Assembly (NCBI RefSeq): GCF_032452875.1
Contig: NC_083885.1
Location: forward strand, 33,521,925 to 33,585,924
Source of the DNA: Bos javanicus
Taxonomy: Eukaryota > Chordata > Mammalia > Artiodactyla > Bovidae
Direction: 5' to 3'
Length of the DNA: 64,000 nucleotides
Numbering within the stretch: position 1 is the first letter of the stretch; every line of letters starts with the position of its first letter. The position numbers and the translations under genes were made by a program. Below the pieces are notes generated by a model. That model was not told the DNA's origin, searched no databases, and saw nothing but the letters and a program-made list of their open reading frames with translations. Below are positions 1 through 11,550 of the stretch, piece after piece.

Positions 1-568
1 CAATACTGGGCTTTGGATAGCATAGATATCTTAAAAATATTAATTTTTCCTATCTGTAAACACATTATCATTTATTTGAGTTCAATTTTTTTAATCAATA
101 TCTTATAGTTTTCAGTGCAGAGATATTTCACCTCTTTAAATTTATTCCTAAGTATTATATTGTTTTACATGCTACTGTGGATGGGATTGTTTTCTTTATT
201 TTTCAAGTAATTCATTGTTAATGTATAGAAATGCTAATATGTTTGTAAGTTGACTGTATCCTGCAACTTATTGATTATGTTGATTAGATCTAATGGGTTT
301 TTAGTAGTCTTTAGGACTTTCTATATATAAATATAGAATGCAAATAGAGACAATTTTAATTCTTCCTTCTCAATGCTATGACTTCTTTCCTTTCCTCTCT
401 TCCCTCTCTCCTTTGTCTGATGCCCTGGCTAAGACCTCCACTACTATGGTGAATAGGAGTGGTGAAAGTGAGAGCCTTTGTCTTATTTCTGATCTTAGAG
501 AAAAGTTTTCAGCCTTTCACCACCGAGTATGATGTTGCTATGGGTTTGTCATATATGACCTTTATTAC

Positions 569-702
569 TGGAGAAGGAAATGGCAGCCCACTCCAGTGTT
601 CTTGCCTGGAGAATCCCAGGGACAGCGGAGCCTGGTGGGTTGCCGTCTATGGGGTCCCACAGAGTCGGACACGACTGAAGCGACTTAGCAGTAGCAGCAA
701 CA
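569..702 (+). mobile_element. Bov-tA/BovA SINE, 5'-truncated, inside the L1
   Basis: The block carries the BovA body: GGAGAAGGAAATGG, then CCACTCCAGT, CTTGCCTGGAGAATCCC, a GGGGTCCCACAGAGTCGGAC segment and CGACTTAGCAG at its end. The tRNA-derived head is absent. Antisense L1 ORF2 sequence resumes directly on both sides, so the SINE is younger than the L1. I saw no clean target-site duplication. Confidence 0.85.
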
Positions 703-1380
703 CTTAAGTACATTGCTCCTATGCCTAATTTGTTGAAAGTTTTCATAAAAGGTTATTGTATTTTGCCAAATGTTTTTTCTGTTTATTTAGGCAGCCATAT
801 GATTTTTATCTTTTGTTATATCATTGTGATGTACCACACATATTCATTTGTGTCTCTTGAAGCACCCTTGTATCTTGGGTGTGAATCCTGTTCAGTCATG
901 GTATTTGATCCTTTTAAACATGCTGCTGAATTTGGTTTCATGTATTTTGTTGAATTTTTGCATCTGTGTTCATCAGAGATACTTGTCTGGAGTTTTCTTG
1001 TAGTGTTCTCATGTAGCTTTAGTATCAATGTAATTTGTTGGTGGTGGTCCAACTGTGTGATCCCATGAACTAAAGCCCACAAGGCCCCTCTAGCCTTGTA
1101 AACTGAGTTTGGTAGTGTTTCTTCCTCTAACTTTTTGGGAGAGTTTGAGAAGGATTGGAATTAATTCTTCTTTAAATGTTTGGTAAATTCATCAGTGAAG
1201 CCATCTAGCCCTGGCTAAATGTTTATTTGTTGACAGTAACTTTGGTATTTTGTTTTATTACTGATTCAAACTCCTAACTATTTATTGGTCTGTTTAGACT
1301 TGCTCTTTGTTCCTAATTCAGCCTTGGTAGGCTCTAATTTCTAGAAATTTATCTCTTTCTTCTAGGTTTTCCAGTTGGTT

Positions 1381-1469
1381 TGCTTCCCTGATAGTACAGT
1401 TGGTAAAGAATCCACCTGCAATGCAGGAGACTCTGGTTCAATTCTTGGGTCAGACAACTAGGCTGTCCC
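1381..1469 (+). mobile_element. Bov-tA SINE head only, inside the L1
   Basis: This holds the tRNA-derived head: a CTTCCCTG start, GTAAAGAATC, TGCAATGCAGGAGA and GGTTCAATTC, the last resembling a Pol III B box. The BovA body is missing. GTTGGTT flanks it at 1374-1380 and 1470-1476, a plausible 7-bp target-site duplication within the host L1. Confidence 0.75.
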
Positions 1470-2961
1470 GTTGGTTGTCATATAGATATTCATAGTACCC
1501 TCTTATGACCCTTTTCTATTTCTGAGGTATCAGTTATAATGTTTCTTCTTTCGTTTATAATTGTGTTAATATTGGTCCTCTCTGGTTTTTCCTCATAAGT
1601 CTATGTAAAGGTTTGTCAATTTTCTTGATCTTTTCAAGGAACCAACTCTTAGTTTTGTTAATCTTTTCTGTTGATTTCCTGTTCTTAGTTGATTTCTGTT
1701 ATAATCAATATTATTCCCTTCCTTCTGCTAACTTTGAGCTAACTTTGTTCTTCTTTTTTAGTTCTTTGAGGTATAAAGTTAGGTTATGTTTTTTTTTTTC
1801 AGATCTTTCTATTTACTTCAAATATGCACTTATAGCTATAAATGTCTCTTATTTATGCATCCCATGGGTTTTGATGTTTTTATCTTTATTTCTCTTAAGA
1901 TATGTTTTAATTTCCTTTTTAATTTAATGTTTGATCCATAGGTTTTTCAGGAAGAGTGTTGTTTAATTTACACGTATTTGTAAATCTTCCAATTTTTCCT
2001 TCTGTTGCTAACTTCAAGTTTTATATCATGTATCATTTATATAAGTCAGAGAAGACACTCCATATGATTTCTGTCTTATTCAATTTGCTAATATTTGTCT
2101 TGTTGTCTAACATATGATCTATCCTAGAAAATGTCTTTTGTATGTTTGAAAAAAATGTATATTCTTGTTTTCAGAATGTTTTCTGTGTCTGTTAGATCTA
2201 TTTTGTCTATCATGTTGTTCAAATTCTCTGTTTCCTTATTGATTCTCTGCCTGGATGAGGAATCCATTGTTGAGAGTGGCATATTAACATCCACAACTAT
2301 TATTATTGCTTGTTATTTTAATCTTGTTAGTTTAGCATGATATATTTTGATGCTCCAGTGTTCAGTCCATGAATATTTAGTTACTCTACCTTCTTGAAAG
2401 CTTGACCCTTTTATCATTATATAATGACCTGTTTTGTATTTTTAACCATTAGTAGTTTAAAGTCTGATAAAGGCATAGCTAGTCCCACTTTTGTTGTTAC
2501 CATTGCTTGACATACCTTTCTTGATTCCTGCATTCTCTGCCTAGGTATGTCTTTGAAGCTAGAGAAAGTCTCTTGTAGGCAGGATATTGTTGCATCTTAC
2601 TTTTAATTCATTCAGTCATTATATGTCTTTTGACTGGAGAATTAAATTTCTTAAGTCAAATGTAAAAAAAATAATAATAATAAGTTAAATTTAATTTATT
2701 AAATTCATTTATTCATTTAATTTATTAATTAAATTCCTTTACTTAAAGTAATGATTGACACATAAGGACTTAATACTGCCATTTTATTAAACATTTTCTG
2801 TTTTTAGTTCCTTTGTTCCCTTTTTTCCTGCTGTTGTCTTTTCTGATATGATGACTTTTTTTGGTAGGTACGCTTTGATTTCATGATCTTTTGTGCAGGT
2901 ACTACACTTTTAAATTTGTGGTTACCATGAGGCTTACATATAATACATTATACATATAGTT

Positions 2962-3098
2962 ATCAGTTCAGTTCAGTTCAGTCGCTCAGTCATGTCTGAC
3001 TCTTTGTGACCCCATGAATTGCAGCACGCCAGGCCTCCCTGTCCATCACCAACTCCTGGAGTTCACCCAGACTCACATCCATCAAGTCAGTGATGCCA
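2962..3098 (-). mobile_element. BovB LINE 3' end, antisense, inside the L1
   Basis: It begins on the plus strand with the reverse complement of the BovB tail (repeated CAGTT), followed by GTCGCTCAGTCATGTCTGAC, CCCATGAATTGCAGCACGCC and CCTCCCTGTCCATCACCAAC. About 135 bp of the 3' end remains. The L1 sequence continues on both sides. Any target-site duplication is too short to call. Confidence 0.85.
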
Positions 3099-4589
3099 TA
3101 ACAACTTAACTTCAATAGCACTTCTAAACTTTACATTTTTACTTCCTTCCTCATTTTAGTTTACTGATATTATCATTTACACACTTTATATTACTTATCT
3201 AATAACAGACTATTATAGTTCTGGAAATATTTAATACATTGTTTTTTTCATTTTTAAAGTAGAGTTGTAAGTGAACTGCATACCACTCTTTCCATATTAG
3301 AGAATCTGATTTGACTATATATTTACCATTACTAGTGAATTTTACACTAACTTCATATATTTTTAATAATGTTAATAAGTGTCTTTTAACTCCACTCAAA
3401 GAACTCCCTTTAGAATATCTTTTATGGCCAATTTAATTGTAATGAACCCCTTCACCTTTTGTTTATTAGAGAAAATTGTTATGTGTCTTATTTCTGAAGG
3501 AGAGCTTTGCTGGGTAGATGATTCTTGGTTGACAACTCTTTTCTTTCAATATTTTGATTATATCATTCCAATCTCTCCTAGTCTGAAGAGTTTCTATCAA
3601 GAAATTTGCTGATAATCTTATGGGGTTTCCTTGACTGTAACTTTCTTCACTTTATAGGTTTGCTGCTTTCAGAATTATTATTGTTTTTGTTTTTTATTTT
3701 TTACTTTGACTTTTGACAGTTTAATGTATGGTGTTACCCTGCTCATGATTAACCTGTTTGGAGTCCTTTGGGCCTCATGAATCTGTATGACTGTTCCCCC
3801 CACACGTCTGGGAAGTTTTCAGATCTTGCTTTAAGAATACTTAGTTTCTTTCTCTTTGTCTTCTCCCTCTGGAATTCCTATGATGTGCTTATTTTTTCCT
3901 TTAACAGTTTCTCATGTCTTTTTCTTTTATGCTTCTCTGATTGGATAATTCCAAATGCCTTGTCTTCTAGATCACTGATTATTTCTTCTGCATGACTGAG
4001 TCTACTGTTAAAGCTCTTATGAATTCTTCAGTTCAATATTTGTGTCCTTTATCTCTAGAATTAATGTTTGGAGTGTTTTGTTTTGTTTTTCCATTTTTTT
4101 GATGGTTTATACCTCTTTGTTGAACTTCTTCTTTTGTTCATGCATTGTTTCACTAATTTCTTTATGCTGTCTGTCCTTGTAGTCCTTAAATTTCTTTAAG
4201 AAGATTATTCTGAAATTTTTGTCTCACAGTTTAAAGTTCATAGATATTTATTCCTTGAGTCAGTTACTGGTGCTTTATTGTTTTCCTTTTGTTGTCATGT
4301 AAACCTGAGTTTTCATGACTCTTGATTCTTCAAATTGGTATCTGTGTTTGAGTTAAGTCGTCCCCTTTTCTAGACTTCACATTTTCACTTCAGCAAGACA
4401 GTTCTTACAGTCAGCTCAGCTTGAGGCTCTGGACATGTCAGCTGGTAGCATCCTTGGGCAGTGGGACTTGCTATCTGGGTCTGTTTGGGGCAAGACCACT
4501 GCCCAAGATCTAAAGTTGGATGGGGGTGCTGCTGGCTAAGAACATTTGGATAAGAGTGTTTTCTTGGCTTCTTGTTTAAACAGTGCAGC

Positions 4590-5560
4590 TGTAGGGTGTG
4601 CTCTGCAGTGGCCTAGATTCTCTGGTCAGGCTTTCTAGATGGTAAGACTGGGTACTATACTCAGCCAGTAGGTAGGGCTATGAATTAGCTTCAACAATCC
4701 TCTGTTGTCAGGTGGAGGACCAGAATGGGCACCATGATCATCACAGTTGATTGTTAAAAGAACCCATATATGGCAGGACTACACACAGAATTCCCCAAGC
4801 AGAAGGTGCCACAGGCTTTGCTCTTCAGACTGAGTGAGGCACTGGCTGTGCTCTCTGTTCATGTGCTACTGTATGGAAAGCCACAGGATGGGCTACACAG
4901 CTTTCCATGTGCTCTGGCTAGGTTTCCTGGTCATGCAGGCTGAAGGCTATTTTCAGCAGTGTCAGGGCTTTGAATTAGTTTTCCGACTTGTGCAGGACCG
5001 CCATATAGCCCTTATGGTCCTTGTTTGTGACCAAATTAGACAGAACTATGCAGACATGTTCTATGCACCTGACTATGCAGATAGGCAAGGCCACTAGCCA
5101 GACTCCACTCTATTCAGGGTTGCAGGATGTGTTACAGATTTCCAGTAACTCTGGTTAAGCTTCCTGGGCTAGGAGAGTGGGAGGATATATTCAACTGTGG
5201 GTAAGACTGTAAATTAGATTCCCTGTCCAGATGGGGCCACAGAATAGACCCCAGGACTGGCTAGGTATTTTGTTTGGGGACCAAATCAGGTATGACTATG
5301 GACCAAGCCCTCTGGCTGGAACAAGCCACTGATTTGGGTCTGCAGATAGGCAGAGTCACTGGCAACACTCTCTACTAAAGTGCTACTGGGCTAAGGTTCT
5401 TTCCACGTGCTCTGGCCGGGTTTCCAGCTCAGGCAGGAATAGGAGCTACACGCAGCAGTAGGAAAGTCTATGAATCAACTTCCCTGCTTAAAAGGCGTGG
5501 CTGAACTGGCTTTAGGACCAACACAGCTTATTATTTGGATTCTTGAATCAGGCAGACCAA
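4590..5560 (-). repeat. Imperfect tandem units in the 5' region of the antisense L1
   Basis: Two anchors recur in the same order. The first is a CTCTGG..(A/G)G(G/C)TTTC(C/T) motif near 4620, 4911, 5151 and 5410. The second is a (G)AAT(T/C)A(G/A)(C/T)TTC-like motif near 4680, 4970, 5210 and 5470. The spacing is 240-290 bp, so there are about four diverged units. Tandem monomers at the 5' end are known as promoter units in rodent L1s. That these acted as promoters is inference. Confidence 0.6.
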
Positions 5561-6130
5561 CTCCCTGATGCAATTCTCTGCTCAGACTGGGCCACCAATA
5601 GCCCTGTAGATAAGCAGTGCATCTGGGATATATTGAGGCACTGTTGCAAGTAGGCACTTGGTTTGCCAAAATTTGAGCACTGGTTGCTGTAAGCCTCATT
5701 GTCTTCCATCACTACCTGATGCCCAGTGTTCCGATTTCACAGACTGACCCACAATCCATATAAAATGAGATGCAAGTCGGCCTCCTGAGAAGCATTCTAC
5801 AATGCCAGGGTAGCTGAACGTCCACCCTTGGTGCTTTCACAACTGGAGGAACTGTAGGCTTGGTGCACGGGGAGGTGGGCCCTCTCGGTGTGGTGCTGCA
5901 CCAGTGTAGGGGAGAGGCAGTGCTCAGAGTGTAGGCACTCTTCATAATCTTCTAATGTGGCCTATCTCCTTCTCTGTGGGGACAAACTTCAGCCTCACTT
6001 CCATGTCCTAGGATTTTTACACTACTGTCCTGTCCATAGATAGTGGTCAGTGGTCTTCTCATAGGTTTTCTAAAGTCCAAAACAACCTATGTCACCATCT
6101 TGATGACATCACTATCTTGATGATGTCACT

Positions 6131-6999
6131 CTGTATCTGTTCTTCAGAACATGCTCTCTAGTCTCTATACTTGGAACATGGTTTCTTATTCCTCAAGGAT
6201 CAACTTAGGTGGTATCCCCTCTAGAAAGCGACCCTGAGGTTGCTCTCTCACAGTCAACTTTCCCTCCAGGCTCCCTGTGTTCTCACTCAGAACCTCTCAT
6301 ACTCTCTATTTGTCTGTCTCTCTCACTAGATTATGGTGTGGAGGGGGTTAAAGAGGAAGAAGGCAATTGATGCTTTTCCCTCTTGATTAAGCAGTCCCCT
6401 AGTGCCTGCAACTCACTGTACCATGACACTGATGATAGTTATCCAGGTGCACTCAGCTGGTAGATCTTTCTTCTGTTTCTGTGGCTGCATCAGGTCACCC
6501 TATGCTCTGAGTATGGATCATGTCAGAACAGGTATCCTTTAGCTGGAGAGGCAGATCATCATCATAAAATAAGGTTTCTCTCTCCAGGCCACATGGTAAT
6601 AAATGAGACAGGCCTGTCTCAGATTCTGTTCCCCTTGATCACTAGTACCTCCAGGGCCTGGCATTGTCCCTCTGCATGAAATAAGATCCTGAGGGGATTT
6701 CTCAGGCTTAGAACAAGGGACCAGCTATGCTGGAGTTGTGGTGGCAATGATTGACTTCCGTGGCTGAGGAAATATGGAAGGTGAAATTCTGAGCAATCTA
6801 AGCATTGTGGCTGCAGTCCCTAAGGATACAGTAGAAATTTCACAAGACCCTGTTTCTTTTTCCCTCTTCATGGGTTAGAAAGGGAGGAAAATGAGCCAGG
6901 AGAGGCATGTTCTTGGTTCATGAAACAGATGCTTTTTTTTTTAATGATTGCTGAGAAAAAGTGGGAAAAACAAGAAGTACCCTTGGGCAGTAGAAAAGA
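6131..6999. other. Low-copy sequence, nothing recognised
   Basis: Mixed-composition DNA without a convincing long open frame. I recognise no repeat family, RNA gene or host exon here. Confidence 0.5.
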
Positions 7000-7145
7000 A
7001 ATGGCTTTGGTGGGAGTCAAACTTGGGTTTGAATCCCAGCTATGCCACTTACAGCCTATATGATTTGGGGAAGGTTAGATAACTCCAACAAGCCTCAATT
7101 TCGTCCTTTGTAAACTGGGCATAACATAAATCTTGAGGGTTTGGT
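7000..7145 (+). mobile_element. MIR SINE fossil
   Basis: The segment has the MIR order: TTTGAATCCCAGCTATGCCACTTA, then a GATTTGGG..AGGTTA segment, CCTCAATTTC, and TTGTAAACTGGGCATAA. It resembles the core of the ancient mammalian tRNA-derived SINE. Sequence from 7146 to 7450 shows nothing recognisable. Confidence 0.8.
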
Positions 7146-7454
7146 GTGAGTTCTGGAGTTCGTGTCTTCATAGTTCATGTTCAGTGATAGCACTGCTGTA
7201 GATTGTATGTGCTGGGTGAGAGTGATCCGGGTTCCACCACCATACCCCTCATTCCTTCACTTAAAATTGCCTTCCCATCTTTGGGAACATACTCATAAGA
7301 GAAAAATACTTTCCTAAGGAATCCTGCTTTCACAGACTCTAAAGCAAGCATGGCAATGAACCATGCTGCAAATGTTGGGATATGATTTCATTCTGGGTCT
7401 TCCTCCAGTTAACTGAAGAAAACAATTACTCATGTGAGAGAGGCTACCAGAGAC

Positions 7455-7980
7455 ATTAGAGAAAGCCCTGGAGTGGGAGTTTGGACATCTGAGTTATAAT
7501 CTCAGATCTACAACCTATCCATTGATGGACTTGGAGAAAAGGTAGCCATAACTCAGTTCAGTTCAGTCACTCAGTCATGTCCAACTCTTTGCGACCCCAT
7601 GAATCGCAGCATGCCAGGCCTCCCTGTCCATCACCAACTCCCAGAGTTCACCCAAACCCATGTCCATTGAGTCTGTGATGACATCCAACCGTCCATCCTC
7701 TGTTGTCCCCTTCTCCTCCTGCCCTCAATCCTTCCCAGCATCAGGGTCTTTTCCAATGAGTCAGCTCTTTGCATCAAGTAGCCAAAGTATTGGAGTTTCA
7801 GCTTCAACATCAGTCCTTCCAATGAACACCCAGGACTGATCTCCCTTAGGATGGACTGGTTGGATCTCCTTGCAGTCCAAGGGACTCTCAAGAGTCTTCT
7901 CCAACACCACAGTTCAAAAGCATCAATTCTTCAGCACTCAGCTTTCTTTATAGCCATAATTAGTCTGTACAATTTCAGGG
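7455..7980 (+). mobile_element. MIR-like fossil split by a BovB insertion
   Basis: AGAAAGCCCTGGAGTGGGAG, then CTGAGTTATAATCTCAG, resembles the 5' half of MIR. It runs to the TAGCCATAA copy at 7543-7551; the second TAGCCATAA is at 7951-7959 after the BovB. The continuation after 7959 is too diverged to be sure. Confidence 0.6.
7552..7950 (-). mobile_element. BovB LINE 3' fragment with intact target-site duplication
   Basis: A reverse-complement BovB tail is followed by about 400 bp of the 3' coding end. The minus-strand frame includes SLEGLMLKLKLQYFGYLMQR, which is typical of the BovB polyprotein C-terminus. The element is 5'-truncated, as is usual for target-primed reverse transcription, and is bounded by perfect TAGCCATAA repeats. 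Confidence 0.93.
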
Positions 7981-8188
7981 AATAGCACTGTTGACAGAAA
8001 ACTTTGCAAACAACACATAAAGTTACTCTCACATTTATGACACTTCTGTTATGCACTGGGAGGTATACCAGTTGTACTGGCCTATACTACTTCACTTTAT
8101 CTTTTCAGTGTTTCTAAGAGGAATGTCTTCACCAATAATTATCATGGTTAATATAAGCTTTCACTTGAGAGAGATTAAGTGAAAGATT

Positions 8189-8416
8189 GTGTGTATGTGT
8201 GTGTGCATGTGCTCAGTTACGTCTGACTCTCTCGCAACCCCATGGACTGCAGTACACCAAGTTCTTCTGTCTATGGGATTTCCCAGGCCAAATACTGGAG
8301 TGGGTTGCCATTTCCTACTCCAGGGAAATCTTCCCAACCCATGGATTGAACTCATGTCTCTTGCATCTCCTGCATTGGCAGGCAGATTCTTTACCACTGC
8401 ACCATCTGCAGAGCCC
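8189..8416 (-). mobile_element. BovA2/Bov-tA SINE, complete, with 12-bp TSD
   Basis: Minus-strand SINE. On the plus strand it starts with a GTGTGTATGTGTGTGT stretch, passes through the BovA body and ends with the complement of the tRNA-like head (GCAGATTCTTTACCACTG). AAGTGAAAGATT flanks it at 8177-8188 and 8417-8428. Frames across it are SINE-derived and not genes. Confidence 0.93.
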
Positions 8417-8514
8417 AAGTGAAAGATTATACAATCAATTAGTGAATGAGGATCTGAACACCCAGATCTGATTTCCAAAACTGATATCCCAGCCTACTGG
8501 GCTCCCTGGACCTT

Positions 8515-8740
8515 AGGGTTAGAGTTATCAGGCATAACAAATAAAAATATATGACACTCAGTTAAATTTGCGTTTCAGATAATGAACATATTTTTTAGTA
8601 TAAGCATATCTAAAACATTTTAGTATATCCTCAGTATTACTTAAAATATTTGTTAAATTTATGCTAAATGCAAGGTTTTTGCTGTGCATCTTGTATTTTA
8701 TTTGGCAAATCTCCTTAGGAGGCTCATGTCACATAAGCAG
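8515..8740. mobile_element. MER53-like palindromic DNA transposon fossil
   Basis: A left arm CAGTTAAATTTGCGTTTCAG and TTTTTTAGTATAAGCATAT is mirrored by later TTTTAGTATA and TTGTATTTTATTTGGCAAAT segments. This fits the small hairpin-like hAT-type element I know as MER53. The same sequence type recurs near 46745 and 62950. The family label is from memory and is less certain than the element itself. Confidence 0.55.
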
Positions 8741-9191
8741 GTCAGAAGTGGTGTGCCCCAGCCTTTCCCTAGGCACATAAGGCTATTCTCAGAAATGGAC
8801 CCTTCAGAAATAATTAACAGTCTTCCATGATAGAAGTTGTAAGAATTTTAGAAAAATAAAGGGGAAGAAATTCTCCAGAGGTGATTTAGGTTGTGTTTCC
8901 TAGACAAACTTGATGTGGGTTTAGATACTCCAAAGGTGTGCCGAGCGAGAATTCCAAATCACAACTGATATACACGGTGGGTAGAATACTTGGCTGGGCA
9001 AACTCAGGTTTACCTGGCAGCTCTCACTCTGAATGCTCCCGAGTCTCACCTGTAAGCCGTGGCAAGGACCTGACTTGGAAGCCAGTTTTACTACTGAAAC
9101 CCACCGCTGGCCCTTTATCTACAGCACCTCATGCAGAATCATACCAGTGCTCTGAGGTATGATAATCCCATTTACTAACTGATATACTGAG
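8741..9191. other. Low-copy sequence, nothing recognised
   Basis: No repeat family or coding signal was recognised. A short open frame here runs into the adjacent SINE region and has no family features. Confidence 0.45.
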
Positions 9192-9199
9192 ATAAGGAG

Positions 9200-9406
9200 C
9201 TTCCCAGGTGGCTCAGTGGTAAAGAATCTGCCTGTGAATGTAGAAGAGGAGGGTTCAATTCCTGGGTCAGGAATATCCCATAGAGAAGGAAATGGCAACC
9301 GACTCCAGTCTTCTTGCCTGGAGAATCCCATGGACAGAGGAGCCTGGTGGGTTACAGTCCATGGGGTCGCAAGAGTCAGACACAACTAAATGACTGAGCT
9401 AGAGCT
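9200..9406 (+). mobile_element. BovA2 SINE, complete, plus strand
   Basis: Starts CTTCCCAGGTGGCTCAGTGG (A-box-like tRNA head), continues GGTTCAATTC (B-box-like), then the BovA body to GACACAACTAAATGACTGAG. ATAAGGAG lies on both sides (9192-9199 and 9407-9414), a likely 8-bp target-site duplication. Confidence 0.92.
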
Positions 9407-9639
9407 ATAAGGAGAGAGAGGGGTCAAAGCCTCAGCTCATGAGCAGTAGAGCTGAATTTGACGTGGGTCTGTCAGAACCCTACACCAGCATCATGCTGAA
9501 TAGTTCAGGGGAAGTCAGGTGCTCTATAACCCAATGTTCACGATTTTATAGAGTTTTGCTGAGTATTCCCACATAACAGAGTTCAAACTGTTCTTTTTGT
9601 ATATCATGCTACCTGAATATTCTCCTCTATGTGTTCATC

Positions 9640-9845
9640 TGTACCTGTCTTGACTCATACTTCAAGGCCTATCTCAAATCCTGTCTTTCATGAGCCATGT
9701 TGATGCTTTTGGTGGGATGTCACCCTTCCTTTGCACCCTAAAGTTTTCCCTGGCTTGTTTTCAGTGGCCTACACATTTGGTCTCTAACTGTAGGAACTGG
9801 GCACTTCCTTGCCCACTCTGTACTTTATTAAGGGTCTTTCACAAC
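9640..9845. mobile_element. Possible L2-like fossil
   Basis: TACTTCAAGGCCTATCTCAA followed by CTGTCTTTCATGAGCC resembles a widespread ancient mammalian LINE-2 3' segment. It is strongly diverged. The preceding stretch (9415-9640) shows nothing recognisable. Confidence 0.35.
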
Positions 9846-9849
9846 TAGA

Positions 9850-10141
9850 GAAGACACATAGCATAGTGGCTAAGAATACAGGCTACTGCGTCCCACTACT
9901 GGGTACCACTTATTGGCTGTGAGGCCTTAGACAAATTGCATAACATCTCTGTGCCTCAGTCACCTTATCTTTACAATAGAGATGAAAATAAAAATACCTA
10001 TTGTTGTCATGAGGACCAAATGAATAAATGTGCATAAGTCACTTACAAAAATGCCTGGCACATAATAAGTGTTCAGTTCATATTGTACTGTCTCTATGAC
10101 TACTGTGATATCTATCATGATGGGAACTTTTAGTAGGTACC
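9850..10141 (+). mobile_element. MIR SINE, long copy
   Basis: It shows the nearly full MIR order: GCATAGTGGCTAAGAATACAGGC, TGTGAGGCCTTAGACAAATTGC, CTCTGTGCCTCAGTCACCTTATC, GAGGACCAAATGAATAAATG and GCCTGGCACATAATAAGTGTTCA. This is the best-preserved MIR in the window. A BovB sits directly downstream of it. Confidence 0.9.
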
Positions 10142-10148
10142 AAGCCCA

Positions 10149-11543
10149 ATATGCCAGCAAATTTGGAGAACTCAGCAGTGGCCACAGGACTGGAAAAGGT
10201 CAGTTTTCATTCCAAGCCCAAAGAAAGGCAATGCCAAAGAATGCTCAAACTACCACACAATTGCACTCATCTCACACACTAGTAAAGTAATGCTCAAAAT
10301 TCTCCAAGCCAGGCTTCAGCAATACGTGAACTGTGAACTTCCAGATGTTCAAGCAGGTTTTAGGAAAGGCAGAGGAACCAGAGATCAAATTGCCAAAGTC
10401 TGCTGGATCATCAAAAAAGCAGAGAGTTCCAGAAAAACATCTATTTCTGCTTTATTGACTGTGCCAAAGCCTTTGACTGTGTGGATCACAATAAACTGTG
10501 GAAAATTCTGAAAGAGATGGGAATACCAGACCACCTGACCTGCCTCTTGAGAAACCTATATGCAGGTCAGGAAGCAAGAGTTAGAACTGGACATGGAACA
10601 ACAGACTGGTTCCAAATAGGAAAAGGAGTACGTCAAGGCTGTATATTGTCACCCTGCTTATTTAACTTATATGCAGAGTACATCGTGAGAAATGCTGGGC
10701 TGGAAGAAGCACAAGCTGGAATCAAGATTGCCAGGAGAAATATCAATAACCTCAGATATGCAGATGACACCACCCTTATGGCAGAAAGTGAAGAGGAACT
10801 AAAAAGCCTCTTGATGAAAATGAAAGTGGAGAGTGAAAAAGTTGACTTAAAGCTCAACATTCAGAAAACGAAGATCACGGCATCTGGTCCCATCACTTCA
10901 TGGGAAATAGATGGGGAAACAGTGGAAACAGTGTCAGACTATTTTGGGGGCTCCAAAATCACTGCAGATGGTGACTGTAGCCATGAAATTAAAAGATGCT
11001 TACTCCTTGAAAGGAAAGTTATGACCAACCTAGATAGCATATTAAAAAGCAGAGACATTACTTTGCCAACAAAGGTCCATCTAGTCAGGGCTATGATTTT
11101 TCCAGTAGTCACATATGGATGTGAGAGTTGGACTGTAAAGAAGGCTAAGCGCCGAAGAATTGATGCTTTTGAACTGTGGTGTTGGAGAAGATTCTTGAGA
11201 GTCCCTTGAACTGCAAGGAGGTCTAACTAGTCCATCCTAAAGGAGATCAGTCCTGGGTGTTCATTGGAAGGACTGATGCTAAAGCTGAAACTCCAATACT
11301 TTGGCCCCCTCATGCAAAGATTTGACTCATTGGAAAAGACCTTGATGCTGGGAGGGCTTGGGGGCAGGAGGCGAAGGGGACGACAGAGGATGAGATGGCT
11401 GGATGGCATCACCCACTTGATGGACATGAGTCTGAGTGAACTCCGGGAGTTGATGATGGACAGGGAGGCCTGGCGTGCTGCAATTCATGATGTTGCAAAG
11501 AGTTGGACACAACTGAGCAACTGAACTGAACTGAACTGAACTG
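10149..11543 (+). mobile_element. BovB LINE, 1.4-kb 5'-truncated copy with TSD
   Basis: Plus-strand BovB starting at AATATGCCAGCAAATTTGG, inside the reverse-transcriptase region, and ending in a short ACTGA tandem tail. AAGCCCA occurs at 10142-10148 and 11544-11550 as a likely 7-bp duplication. BovB is an RTE-clade element known to have entered ruminants horizontally. The APE endonuclease end is missing. Only a few lesions break the frame, so this copy is fairly young. Confidence 0.95.
10290..11524 (+). pseudogene. BovB reverse-transcriptase remnant (frameshift plus stop)
   Basis: Three open pieces belong to one BovB polyprotein: 10290-10511, 10481-11209 and 11264-11524. Compared with the BovB copy at 32.3 kb, one base is missing near 10420, which moves the reading frame. 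The middle piece has motif B-like GKGVRQGCILSPCLFNLY and the catalytic YADD box at its residues 93-96. It stops at 11207-11209, where the tryptophan codon of the RVPWTARRSNQ segment has become TGA. The last piece, in the same frame, holds the LKLQYFG..LMQR and RRRRGRQRMRWLDGI C-terminal block. The N-terminal endonuclease is absent. It cannot make a working enzyme as it stands. Confidence 0.9.
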
Positions 11544-11550
11544 AAGCCCA

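Larger units (their letters stand above)
1..6130 (-). mobile_element. Old, nearly full-length LINE-1, antisense, interrupted by three insertions
   Basis: Read on the minus strand this is an L1. The window opens inside ORF2 (reverse-transcriptase region at about 1-1370), continues upstream through the rest of ORF2 (about 1470-2940) and the ORF1/spacer region (about 3100-4300), and ends in a 5' region with tandem units. The outer end, near 6090-6130, has paired copies of the CATCTTGATGA(C/T)(A/G)TCAC type that I know from the 5' ends of old mammalian L1s. All frames are broken, so it is a fossil. It was interrupted later by a Bov-tA piece, a second SINE piece and a BovB 3' end. The 3' end lies outside the window. 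The subfamily is not assigned. Family confidence is high; the outer boundary is approximate. Confidence 0.85.

Noticed and set aside
1613..1927. 104-codon frame rich in hydrophobic residues
   Set aside because: It is antisense L1 ORF2. T-rich antisense strands of L1 give membrane-like peptides by composition alone.
2131..2340. 69-codon frame
   Set aside because: Antisense L1 ORF2, not a gene.
8161..8478. Overlapping frames of about 75-105 codons on both strands
   Set aside because: They cover a complete SINE. The same peptides recur at other SINE copies in the window.
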